Below are positions 54,420-64,000 of a DNA stretch of 64,000 nt, in pieces. Positions within the stretch are counted from its first letter, which is position 1. Every line of letters begins with the position of its first letter. The stretch comes from Ephemerocybe angulata (Eukaryota > Basidiomycota > Agaricomycetes > Agaricales > Psathyrellaceae): contig JAACJK010000111.1 of assembly GCA_013368325.1 (NCBI GenBank), positions 124,001-188,000 of the forward strand. The letters are read 5' to 3'. A model generated the notes under the pieces. It was given only the letters and a program-made list of their open reading frames with translations. It searched no databases and had not been told where the DNA came from. The translations under genes were made by a program, and so were the position numbers.

Positions 54420-54620
54420 CTCGACAGCCCTCCTCCCCATGGCGCCATTGATTCCAACGATCCGTGAACACGACGAGCGCGTTCTCGCTCATGATGGTGC
54501 TGCTTGTAGGGTCTTGAGGTAAGCAAACTCGTTCCGAGCTACGCAAGACGATGGACGGACTCACTTTGGATTCGGCTCTTTCAGCACTCCGTTCACAGGC
54601 CCATCGCGCAATCTTCGGTC
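54420..54620 (-). repeat. Inverted copy of part of the intron-rich locus
   Basis: On the minus strand the order GTGAGTCC, CGTCTTGCG, TTTGCTTACCTC, CTACAA, CAGCA, GAGAACGCGCTCGTCGT, TTC, CGGAT matches 55875-55985 on the plus strand, covering an intron and the following exon that reads ENALVVF. Similarity extends over about 110 bp. Confidence 0.7.
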
Positions 54621-54879
54621 TGTGGTCGGCGTCAAGAACTCTGGAGTTGAATCGGCGCCTTGACACCAATGTCAGCGTGCATCGGTGAACGGGAGACGTT
54701 GTACTCAGTGATACACTCATTGACAGGTCTACCCATGCACGAGCGAGCGCATCGCGACGGCAGCATCTGGGCGTACGAAACTCGCCGATTCCAATCCGCT
54801 ATTCGCTGGGTCATTTGCTGGGAAACGATAACTAGACAAAAATAGATATTTTATTCGGGTGAGCGTAGATACGTACGTA

Positions 54880-57480
54880 CAGAGTGAGAAGAAGAGGGGT
54901 GCGAGAAGACGTATATAAGATGGGAGGGAAGATCAGGGTTCAGTACCAATACATCCTCCCCACTCCTCCACTTTCCTTCTTTCCTTTCACCTCATTCCCT
55001 TGCTCGTATCTTTTTACCTCCATCGCTCATTCCTCATCGCCGTCGCTGTCCAGAAACCCTGCTCTTCGTTGCACACAACGAGCTCAGGTCTGTGTTCCCC
55101 GCTCGTCGTTTCGCCGACTGAACTGATGTGATGCACACCCAGCCTTGCTCGCTTCACCACGTCGCACCTCCCGCGTTGCTCGCCACCGCACTCTCCTCCC
55201 TTCCACCACCATCCTCCCTCATCGTCCTTGTCGTCGAACGCAGTGCGCAGGATGCCCAGGTAAGTCAGTTGCACGTCGTTGAGCTCGTGTCGGCACTGAC
55301 GCACATGCTTCGCCGTGCAGGATGGGTGGCGCGTTCGTGGTGGTGAGGCGGCGAGGTTTCGAGGACGTCGCGTTAGCGGTAAGTCTTCGACGTTGTTCCT
55401 GGGTGCGTCGTTGATGGCGTTCCTGCAGGGTTTTCCACATGCCGGGAGTCGTCGAGCTCGAGGTGCGTTGGTCGCCGTCGCCGCTCTAGTTCGGTGCTCA
55501 CGGTGTCGTCGTCTAGTTGTCGTCGTCGTCGTCATGCTCGATTGGGCCGCACCCCCTAACGAAGGTAAGCAAGGACACACGAATCGAGACGCGGAGACTG
55601 ACCTTATGGCAATCTATACCTCTCTCGCACCACCACCCTCTCGCCTGCCGCTGCCGCTGCTGTCAAGCCCAGCACGCTGGACGCCCAGGTAAGCGGGTCG
55701 TACGTCGTCGAGCTTGTGTAGGCACTGACGCGCTCTCTTTTGTCACTACCCTACAACCAGCATCATTCCGATGGTGGTGCTCAGAACCTCTCGATGTTGA
55801 CGCCGCGTCTGTAAAGCTCTTTGGCCCATGCTGTTGCGGTTCTGTGCGCGATGGTTCTGAGCTGGTGTGATTTAGAAGTGAGTCCTTCGTCTTGCGTTGG
55901 ACGGAGATGGGTTTACTTACCTCGAGACTCTACAACCAGCATCACCACGCGTGAGAACGCGCTCGTCGTCTTCGCGGATGGCCGAATATCGCCACTTTTG
56001 AGGGCGCTGCAGGTCGAAGGGATAGCCAGGTCTCTAGGATTGTGAGTACGTCGTGAATACGTCCTATGAAACAAGCACTGACCTCTTCACCACCCTACAA
56101 CCAGCATCATCCGGATGCTGGTGCTCTCGATGTCGGAGTCGGCTTCGTCGAATTCTCGTTGCTGGTGGGCCGAGTTGGTGCGGGTCCGGGACGGTGGTCG
56201 CTGGAATGGATATGTAAGGTCAGTCAGTCAATCGTGATGATTTCTGCATCGAGACTGACCTGCTTTTCGTTTCTTTAGCTCGCTTGTCACTGCTGCGGTC
56301 GGATGTGGACTCGTAAGTTCGACTAACACGCTTCTTGACCACGTTGCTGACCCGTTTCCGCATTCCAGTGGTGTTCGTCGTTTGGAATGGGCCGTGCGTG
56401 ATGACATTCGCTTGCAGTCAGAAGCCAGGGGCTGCGATGCAAGAAGTGAGTACGTTGCGTCGATGGGGTTAAACTCGATTGCTTACCGGACTATCTGAAG
56501 GTGCAATATGGAAGCCCTGGGGAATCTTGCGCGAGGATGACTTGAACTTGCGGCGCGGAGGTCAGTGCGTCGAGCGAATGCCGTCGAATGTCTGTACTAA
56601 CCGAATCTCTGACCCTTGTCAACGTCGACGAGACTGCAGCCGTCCACCGCCGCCTCCTCCTCCGTCTCCTTCACACCGAATCATCGGCGTTGTCTCGTTG
56701 AGGTAGGCATGGGCTGTGGGCCGGGCAAGGGGAGGCAGGCTCGTGGGCTGGGGCGGAGGCTCGCGTCATGCGCTTTGGTAGTAGGTCGTTGGCTTGTGGT
56801 GGTGGTGTTTCAAGTTCAACGTCCGTCGTCGATGTTGGGCTTCGATAATGATATCCCGCAGCTTCCGCACTTCGCGCGCCGCGGACTTGTTCTGAGCCGC
56901 GGCCAGGCGCCTGTTTCGATTTATGCATCCTTGCTTACCTCGTCAGAACCATGGCCCATCGAGCACGATGACGACGACGACAGCTAGACGACGATACCAT
57001 GAGTACCCCGCCAAAACGATCACGAAGACGAATGCACCTTGACCTTGTCGACGTTCCTAGCAATACCGAAGACTTTCCGCGAACGCACAACGAACGCAGC
57101 GTCCTCGAGACTTCGCTGCCTCTCCACCTCGAACGACGCCGAGGACCACGACCTTGCCGGCTGCAGCATCACATCATCCATGTCATCGAGCCTGGGTCGT
57201 GCTTAAGACGTTGTTGCCGATTTCGAATGGGCCGTGGGGCGAGTACACGATTCAGAATTGCGCGGAGATGGAGTCCTTGGGTCTTGGTACAGGCGATGGG
57301 GCTTCAATCGCACCTGTCGCACCTGTCGCACAGCGCCGGGGATGGGAGAGGAAAAAGAGAAGACAGAGCTTGGACGGAGCGAGAACGAGAATGATGGGGC
57401 GGCACATGGGACATCAAGTTTCCGCGCTTCGCACGCCGTGGACTTGGCTGTGGGCCGCGGGACTCGGAGCGACCGTGGTA
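54880..57480 (+). other. Intron-rich, ORF-poor locus (possible spliced noncoding or fast-evolving transcript)
   Basis: At least nine candidate introns with strong donors (GTAAGT, GTGAGT, GTAAGC) near 55257, 55380, 55563, 55690, 55874, 56042, 56217, 56312, 56449 and 56564, each followed within 40-70 nt by CTGAC-type branch points and an AG. Several share GTGAGTACGTCG and ACAACCAGCATCA, so some intron-exon units are internal duplicates. No combination I tried gave a long recognisable protein, though ENALVVFADGR recurs in an inverted copy at 54.5 kb. Whether this is a noncoding RNA, a decayed gene or a rapidly changing protein cannot be told from sequence alone. Confidence 0.4.
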
Positions 57481-57489
57481 GTTAAATTT

Positions 57490-58025
57490 TGAGGAAGTCG
57501 AGGTCGTAGACATTGCGGTTAGGTCAGTATGCGCAAAGTACAGACAGGCTCAACCACTTTACGAACCCTTGGGCTCAATCTGAGCTTACTCTCTCCTTTT
57601 GTGACATAGCTCATTCATTATTCATATTGTAAAAAATGCAGTCTATCTCTATCAGAACTTATAACTTAGTCCAATTGACAGTGAAGTGACTTGTTAGGAA
57701 GATGTAACATGGCTGGAGACATAAAGAGAAACTAAGGACAAAAGTACATGGAAGAGAAACAATAATGTTGAGGTCAGCGGGAGGCGCGCAGGATTGATGA
57801 TCAGTGAACCAAATATCAACCAAATACTCTATTCTGTGACTCGTTCAGATGCCATTGACTGACCGTGGACGGACTACCGTCTGCAGTCAGTGGGTCTTCA
57901 ATTAATTACCGTGGCACCGAGGCTTGTAAGTTATAGGTGGACGGGTTCTTCCGATAGTGTGACCTGTGACAACGAGGAAGAGCTGGATTGGGCGAGCAGA
58001 CTGCACCGCTCCTGTTCAACCTTCT
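57490..58025. other. AT-rich spacer
   Basis: AT-rich with no exons; the right part is the upstream region of BTB-type member 3. Confidence 0.5.
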
Positions 58026-58030
58026 CCACC

Positions 58031-59206
58031 ATGTCCGTCGTCCACAACGAGCCCGCAGCTGGCACAGAGCTAAAACGGTCCAGGTTTTTCTACGATGATA
58101 CACCTGTGACGCTTCAGGTTAGGGTTGTCTCGATTTCGCCTAGGAAGCCCGCATTAACCAGCTCCACAGGTCGATAATACCCTATATCGCATTCCCAAGA
58201 GAATCTTGGTTGAGCACTCCCAGATTTTCAAAGATATGTTTGAGCTCCCACCACCTGAAGGGCCTTCTGCAGTCTCAGAGGGAAGTTCCGAGGAAAATCC
58301 AATCGTCCTACCGGGGTGTACAAATGCGGAGTTCGAGGTTCTGCTGGAGTTGTTGATAGCGCCCCATAGGTACTCTTCTGTATGCCCTTCTGTTCCCATC
58401 TTAGTAACTCACGGTCCATGAAGTCTCCAGACGGGATATCATATCAGCATAGGAACGGGGCAATGGATATCAATTCTGAAATTGGCAACGATGTGGGAGA
58501 TGTCGCAGGTTCGACCGCTCATGGGGTTGCTGTCGGACCACACTGACGCGACAAAACTTAGGTACGAAAGAAGGCCATCATAGAGCTATCAAAGCCACGA
58601 GGGAGATATGATCATGATGAGCGCGTCGGATCGGTCAAGCGGGTCCAGCTAGGGAAGGCCTACGGAGTCAAACGATGGCTCCTAGAAGGATACGTCGATT
58701 TGGTCAACACGAAACCACTTCCGGGGATCGACGAGCTCGCTTCTGAGCTCGGCTGGGAGACAGCCGCGCGCTTAACAGCGATTGTTCGAGCCAACAGCGA
58801 CGCGACAACGGAATCATACTTCACGGAGGAGAAGATGCCGGTGCCAAAAAACGAGTTTATGTGCGAAAAGTGCTTTTGGAACCCGGGCGGTAGGATGGCC
58901 CTCTCGAGGATGGCCCTCTCGAGCTGGCCATACTACCACCTATCGCAGCGTCCCCAAATATATGACCCAATCGAGCATACCGGGAACATAATGGTCGTTT
59001 CTCTGTCAGAATCGATGGCCGAGAGCCTGCAGTGCAAGAAGGAGAATAACTGTCTTGACCGGGGGATGGACGGAAAACCGGTAGTACATACGAAGTTCTG
59101 GGTCAATTTGACCAGGTTGTTACCATCCCCAGGTCACATCCCTGCATCAGTCGTTGAAAAAGCGTTCGAGTGCGAGTTAAAGGACTATACGGATGCTGAC
59201 GATTAG
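58031..59206 (+). CDS. BTB/POZ-like four-exon protein (member 3)
   Basis: Exons 58031-58117, 58170-58369, 58448-58508 and 58562-59206; phases 0, 2, 0; 330 residues. It shows the clearest BTB-like core in the window: SRFFYDDTPVTLQ at the end of exon 1, then VDNTLYRIPKRILVEHSQIF, KDMFELPPP, ENPIVLPGCTNAEFEVLLEL. Exon 3 has WISILKLATMWEMSQ and exon 4 VRKKAIIELSKPRG, KRWLLEGYVDL and LGWETAARLTAI. The C-terminal half carries CEKCFWNPGG and an internal duplication (RMALSRMALSSW). First gene of a three-gene tandem array, all plus strand, separated by 230 and 1020 bp. Confidence 0.85.
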
Positions 59207-59434
59207 TGTACAATCTCTTGAGTAGAACGTCGGTCCTGGTCCATCCGGGGGCAGTATATACCATTACCGTCTCATGCCAATCCATGTAGATTCAGAGTGC
59301 AGGGCTTTACAACCTCGCCTGAATCTGGTTTAAACGTCATCGTCACGCGACGCAGTCCGCACTGAGGGTGGGAAGCATTTTCATAGGCTAGCTGATAAGG
59401 GTATGCAAGGCCTTCTTGTTGACAGCTGGCAACG

Positions 59435-60571
59435 ATGAGCATTCCCGTCAGTGAGATCCTGGAACCTGCTGTCTCGCGCGAGGAGGCTCCACTTCCAAGT
59501 ATCGGTGATCTCATATTGAGGGTACGTCCCATACTATGACCCGTACCTAGTCGCCTTTGAGAGAAATTGATACTGCTACTCTGTGTAGATCGAAGATGTG
59601 ACACAGACGGTCCCAGCACGCCTTACTAGAATATACGCACCAATATTCGCGAAAATAGTCGATCTCAACGACCCACAGTCATCAGAGGACGGCGATATGC
59701 CAGTGGATCATCCTCCCTTCCCCGACGTGGCCATCGTGATCACATATTGCACACTCTCGGAGTTTCATTGCTTTATGAAGGTCCTATGCGGTCCAAAGTG
59801 AGATATGGCATCCATAGTCAATATTCTTGTCGACTGATGTTTGATAATGACAGAGGAGCGACCATTTCCCTTGCGAAAGAGGAGTGGATATCCGTTTTTA
59901 AGCTTGCGACCTTGTGGGATGCACATTGGGTTGGTCTCTGCCTTAATCCTTGGTAGTAACGAGACTTATATACCTTCTGGTAGATCCAAGGTGAAGCGGC
60001 ACGCGAGATTGCCCGACTCGGTGGCCTCGGCAGCCCACTCGAGATAGCTCTTCTCGGGAAAAAGCACAATGTGGCCTATTGGTACATTGAGGGCTTGTGC
60101 GCTCTAAGTAATGTTGGGGATTCCACTCCCCTTGATCAAATCGGCGAAGCCCTTGGTTGGGAGACAGCAGCTCGCATCGCAAGCGCTGGTCTCGCTACCA
60201 GTGAAGCACAGCGAGCAGTTGTCAAGGACGTCGCTCTGTCCGTCCCTAATACCACCCTAGCCTGTGGATGCAACAAGTCCAACAGTCTGGACTACTCTAT
60301 TCAACCATGGCGCCCACCTCCTGGGACAGGTCCTAAAGGGATGCAAGTGGCGGGCGGAGTGGTATCAGCAAGGCGTGTTGCCACTGCCGATTGGAAATGC
60401 AGGTCTGAATCGTGCGGGTTCAGCTGTTCGAGGAGCAACAACTTGCGATTCGCAACCAGGGATGATACATTTCTACAGGTAGACAGGGCGGCTATTGTGC
60501 ACCGATGTCGGGTAAACAATACCAATATCATCAAACAGATCTTCGCAGACGAGCTGGAAGACATGTTTTGA
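59435..60571 (+). CDS. BTB/POZ-like four-exon protein (member 4)
   Basis: Exons 59435-59521, 59589-59797, 59854-59929 and 59984-60571; phases 0, 2, 0; 319 residues. The BTB-like half is the most diverged (LTRIYAPIFAKIVDL, then VAIVITYCTLSEFHCFMKVL). The following region is standard: AKEEWISVFKLATLWDAH, GEAAREIARLGG, YWYIEGLCALSNVGD, LGWETAARIASAGL. Cys clusters ACGCNKSN and WKCRSESCGFSC in the C-terminal half suggest metal binding. It resembles member 2 more than its immediate neighbours. Confidence 0.8.
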
Positions 60572-60579
60572 TAGGTCGA

Positions 60580-61585
60580 GTTTCCCGCTTTCCTTTGTGA
60601 GCTATGTTCCCTATGTGTAGAATATACTACTCCAAACCCCTGTTACTCTATCAGTCGTCAATGGGAACACTTTCTTATACGCGCTAGTCACCTTGCATCG
60701 CTCATTAACTTCAAGAAGCGGCGGATGAATCGAGACTAGGGTCTTGACACGTACTCCCAAACTTAACCTTCTCAGCGTGCCGCCAAGGTGGTCGCTGGGT
60801 GAAGTTAGACTTCGATGCCAGTGACGGGGAGTGCTATAACAGAATCGCTATCAAGTCGGAGCTCCATGAGTAGAGATCTGGAGAGAGTTATGGGATTGAA
60901 TGCAAGGGTAAGTACTAAGTAGCAATGGTACGAGTCGGCTTAAAGAGGGTGAGGGAAGGGGTGAGCACTTTTTGTGCACACATAGCCATACCCACCCTGC
61001 CCCAAAGCCAGCTACCAGGCGGGGTGGACTGCGGAATTATCCCAGCCCAACCACCGGCGTCTGGGGCTTTGATGTAATCGCCCATCGATTATTAGGAATT
61101 ATCGTATACCCATTGTAGGACAGAATGACAGCAAAGATAACATGATAAAGTCGGAAAGGGAAGGGCTGTGGTAGGAGCCGAGAGTTCAAGGCTGTCGCGT
61201 TCGGAGTGAATTCCGGCATGGGCCGTGCGTGGGAGATATTGTGAGCTCCAAATGCGGCAATAGCCGGCCCTAAGCAGAAACAAGCGCCCGTCGCATTGGT
61301 CACATTCCGCTCTTGCCATGTCCAGCAATTGCGTCCCAAGCTCGATGAGTCTAAGAAAAAAGTCACTACTAACGTGGATGAGACTTTCCCTCTCACGGTT
61401 CCTGCTTTGTGTCACCGGTCACCTGTTACCTGTCGCCCATGTCCTGGCGGTCGGAAACTTCCGCGAAGCGAAGCACTGACTGTGACTGGCCACGTTTCGC
61501 TTCCGCCACATCTTCGCCCTAAATTTCTACCACACACGCTCTGCTTCAACCCTGCTTCTGCACGAAGTCTCGAACATAACGTTTC
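60580..61585. other. Spacer between BTB-type genes
   Basis: No gene is supported; the right third is the promoter region of member 5. Plus-strand frame 61296-61745 overlaps the first exon of member 5 but is not the coding frame of that gene. Confidence 0.45.
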
Positions 61586-61590
61586 TACAG

Positions 61591-62707
61591 ATGTCCACTC
61601 AGGTGGAGAGCCTCGTTTCGGAAGTGAAAGTGAAGAAGTCGAAGTTTTTCTTCGAAAGCACGTTGCTCGTACTCAAAGTGAGCTAGGAGTACCCCGAGCT
61701 GTTTCGTTTTGGCTGACCGAAATCTTTAACCCTTTAGGTCGATGACATGCTATACAGAATACCGAAGCACCATCTTGTCCAGTCGTCTCAGGTCTTTAGG
61801 GACATGTTCGACCTTCCCCAAGGGCCAGATTCGGAAGGTTCCACAGAGGAGAATCCCATCGTCCTGACTGGATGCACGAACGAAGAGTTTGAAAGCCTAC
61901 TCGAGGTGCTCGTAGGCCTTCCTGGGTGCGTCTCGTTCCTTTTATCCTTCCGATATGGTGAGAAGGCTCACCTGCTGCACTACTCATGTAGCTCTCGAGC
62001 CCCAGGGGTAAGCCAATCGTCGAAGCCTCAATGGATCGCGGTTCTGAAGCTGGCAACAATGTGGGAAATGCCTGAGGTACGAATACTATCGACGAGCGCC
62101 ATTGACGGTTTGAACTGACGGTTGGACATAGTTGCGGCAACAGGCCATAGATGCTCTCTTATCCTGGGATCGCACTGGCATGCTCCCTGGTAATAGGCGC
62201 CTCCTGACCAATATCGAAATGGTAAAATTGGGGAAAGCGTATCGAGCACCTGAGCTGTTTCTCTTGGGATGTCGGAGCTTGATTGAAGGGGACGGGGACA
62301 TTCAACGATACTCCGTTGATCAACTGGCGTCCGAGGTGGGCTGGGAGACGGCCGCACACATCTACACCGCAGCCTATAGTGCAGTCGCAGCAACTATGAC
62401 GGCCCTCTCGAGTACCAGGTCGATGCCCATCTCTGACACGGGATTCCTTTGTGAACTATGCAAGGATAGCCAGGGTCCGGGCAATTTGTTGGTGGTGCTT
62501 CCTTCACAAGATATGGACCCCATGGTGTGCCGCAATGGCCCCAACTGTTACCGTGCTTTGAATAAGGCAACGATCCTTGCAAGGCAGCCTGGGAGGTTTT
62601 ACTACAACCTCACCCACTCCATTCTGTGTAGGTCCATCGATAGCACCAACCTCCTCAAGACCCTCATTCCTGAGGTGCTACAGGCCAGCCAAAGCGAAGT
62701 GGATTAA
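61591..62707 (+). CDS. BTB/POZ-like four-exon protein (member 5)
   Basis: Exons 61591-61677, 61738-61925, 61992-62076 and 62132-62707; phases 0, 2, 0; 311 residues. Exon 1 is 29 residues, Lys/Glu-rich, ending KSKFFFESTLLVLK. Core: VDDMLYRIPKHHLVQSSQVF, RDMFDLPQG, ENPIVLTGCTNEEFESLLEV. Then QWIAVLKLATMWEMPE, LRQQAIDALLSWDR, MVKLGKAYRAPELFLLGC and VGWETAAHIYTAAY; CELCKDSQ in the C-terminal half. All splice signals match those of members 1-4. Cellular role unknown; the BTB-like half implies protein-protein contact. Confidence 0.85.
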
Positions 62708-62709
62708 AC

Positions 62710-64000
62710 CGGTGGTGCACTCCTAGGCAGCGTCACTACTTTTTCGATAATATATGGGTACTGAATAAACCTGGATTTGTGTAACTTGTGTATACGTTGT
62801 GTGAATGCCTCGCTCTACCCAATATCCATTTTTGCATTGTCGGATGAGGGAAGTCATCAAACGTTGAACGCAACAGTTTCTTGAAGATGCGTCGTCACAA
62901 AATCACGCCGAGATTTTAAGGCTAGTCGTACATAAGCGTTCTCACAGTTCGTTGAACGAGATTCAGCCCATTCGTAAGGTTGGCGGGAGCTTCGCGGCAG
63001 AAATTGTCCCGCGCGTGTGATGTAGGCCAAAGTCAGAGTGTCTCCCTAGCACTTTCCTGCATAGATATGGCAGTTTAAAGGCCATATCTGTGCTGCTACA
63101 ACGGTTCTATATCTATTTAATGTGTTTATGGGCGTGGATGAGTCCAGAAAGCGCTCTGGAGGGAAAGTCAGAAGTTAGGGGCTTTTTGGAGAATTCCGAA
63201 GCGGAGTCTAAAGAAACTCCCGCGATTGGGGTTACAGTTTCTTCAGCATTCCTTGCACCTGTCTCTGTCCCAGTTGTGCAAGACTTCGCGCTGGCCGTTG
63301 TCTGCGCCTGGGTGCAATTTCAGCTTCAATAGATTTCTTTGCACCCAGGATGTGCAGATACACCAATTATACCCTGTCATGATGCACACCTCCCTCAGGT
63401 GTATCATGTCATCCCCTCGGCTCCTCCTCAGCTCAGTGCCCTGGCTACGCATCATGCATGCTCATTTGGTATTTTCCGCCCGCCATCAATCCCGCTCGAT
63501 GTGACCGTTGGGGATACCAGACATGCTTACTTTCTTCATCAGCCTTGCATCAGCCGCCAGCGATTCGATTTGGCTTCACGACTCTCCACGGTCCCCGATC
63601 CAGCCCCGATCCATTTGGGATACAGCTCTCCAAACGCCTCTGGTGTTTTGGGAGAGTTTGGGAGGGGGTTGAGGAGCTGTGATTCATAAAATGGGAGAGA
63701 TTAGGTTCGTTTGACAGTGTTTTGGCGTCGAAGTGTAAGATACTGCCTGATATTCACAGCTTTTGTCCTGGCCCTAGCTCTGCAAATCTGGGCTGGGGTG
63801 GCCCGATTAGTGGCGCTTAGCCAAAGGAGAAAGAACTGCATTGACGTGACGCACACAGCTTCGCATTGCACCACGCATCACACCACAGACCTTGCGCACC
63901 CCTTGGCGCTTGGTCGATGCCATTGCTCTGTTAACATAGGCACGATCTAAACAGTAATACAGAAAAACTCCCAGAAACAAAAAATATAGAGCTCTGGCCT
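62710..64000. other. Right flank, no gene seen
   Basis: The 40-bp repeat at 62979-63022 is the only clear structure. Plus-strand frames at 63090 and 63339 lack motifs. Confidence 0.45.
62979..63022 (+). repeat. Second copy of the 40-bp repeat
   Basis: Matches 52981-53020, same strand, three or four differences and a short indel. Here it has no BTB-type start codon beside it, so it may mark a lost family member. Confidence 0.7.

Noticed and set aside
55014..55580. 188-codon minus-strand frame in the intron-rich locus
   Set aside because: Basic, low-complexity and opposite in strand to the dense plus-strand splice signals; no motif.

Overview
The window looks like nuclear DNA of a mushroom-forming basidiomycete (Agaricomycetes). 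Genes carry many short introns of about 47-65 nt with GT..AG ends and CTGAC-like branch points. Several families I recognise as typical of, or expanded in, that class are present: KDZ transposase, BTB-type four-exon genes, GH5_9 glucanase, an AA9 polysaccharide monooxygenase remnant, and multicopy lineage-specific proteins. No rRNA genes, canonical tRNA genes, CRISPR arrays or bacterial-type operons were seen. Assignments come from motif recognition by eye; no database search was run.

Layout. 0-4.7 kb: a gene fragment at the left edge, a strong palindrome, and the first copy (A) of a small secreted finger protein family. 4.7-11.8 kb: a complete DNA transposon, 7149 bp, with terminal inverted repeats and a perfect 8-bp target duplication, encoding one intact eight-exon protein of about 1.7k residues (Ulp1-type protease plus DDE-like transposase). 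11.85-14.8 kb: a TRIP4/ASC-1-like zinc-finger gene and its decayed tandem copy. 16.4-18.8 kb: secreted finger copies B and C. 19-23.5 kb: a BTB-type gene, an AA9 pseudogene, a Cys/His-rich gene. 23.8-25.8 kb: short repeats. 25.9-29.7 kb: a duplicated module pairing an LPPLRQ-repeat protein with convergent C2H2 finger genes. 30.4-33.6 kb: finger copy D (frameshifted) and a GH5_9 glucanase. 35.4-40.9 kb: a KDZ transposase interrupted by a 399-bp TIR element, with two small companion genes. 41.8-49.0 kb: an unknown two-exon gene, a protein ending in an RNase H1 N-terminal-like domain, and a repeat-rich gene with a one-base frameshift. 49.6-57.5 kb: satellite repeats, a Pol III-like unit, an unknown ORF, a BTB-type gene, and an intron-rich, ORF-poor locus. 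58-62.7 kb: three more BTB-type genes in tandem.

Two things stand out. First, the transposon at 4692-11840 is structurally complete. Second, four copies of a short family combine a signal peptide with a C-terminal C2H2-like finger that is split by a phase-0 intron at a constant place; in copy C the finger, with its intron, has been duplicated. Most of the rest is a record of local duplication followed by decay: TRIP4-like, BTB, C2H2/LPPLRQ and secreted-finger families each have intact and broken members close together.
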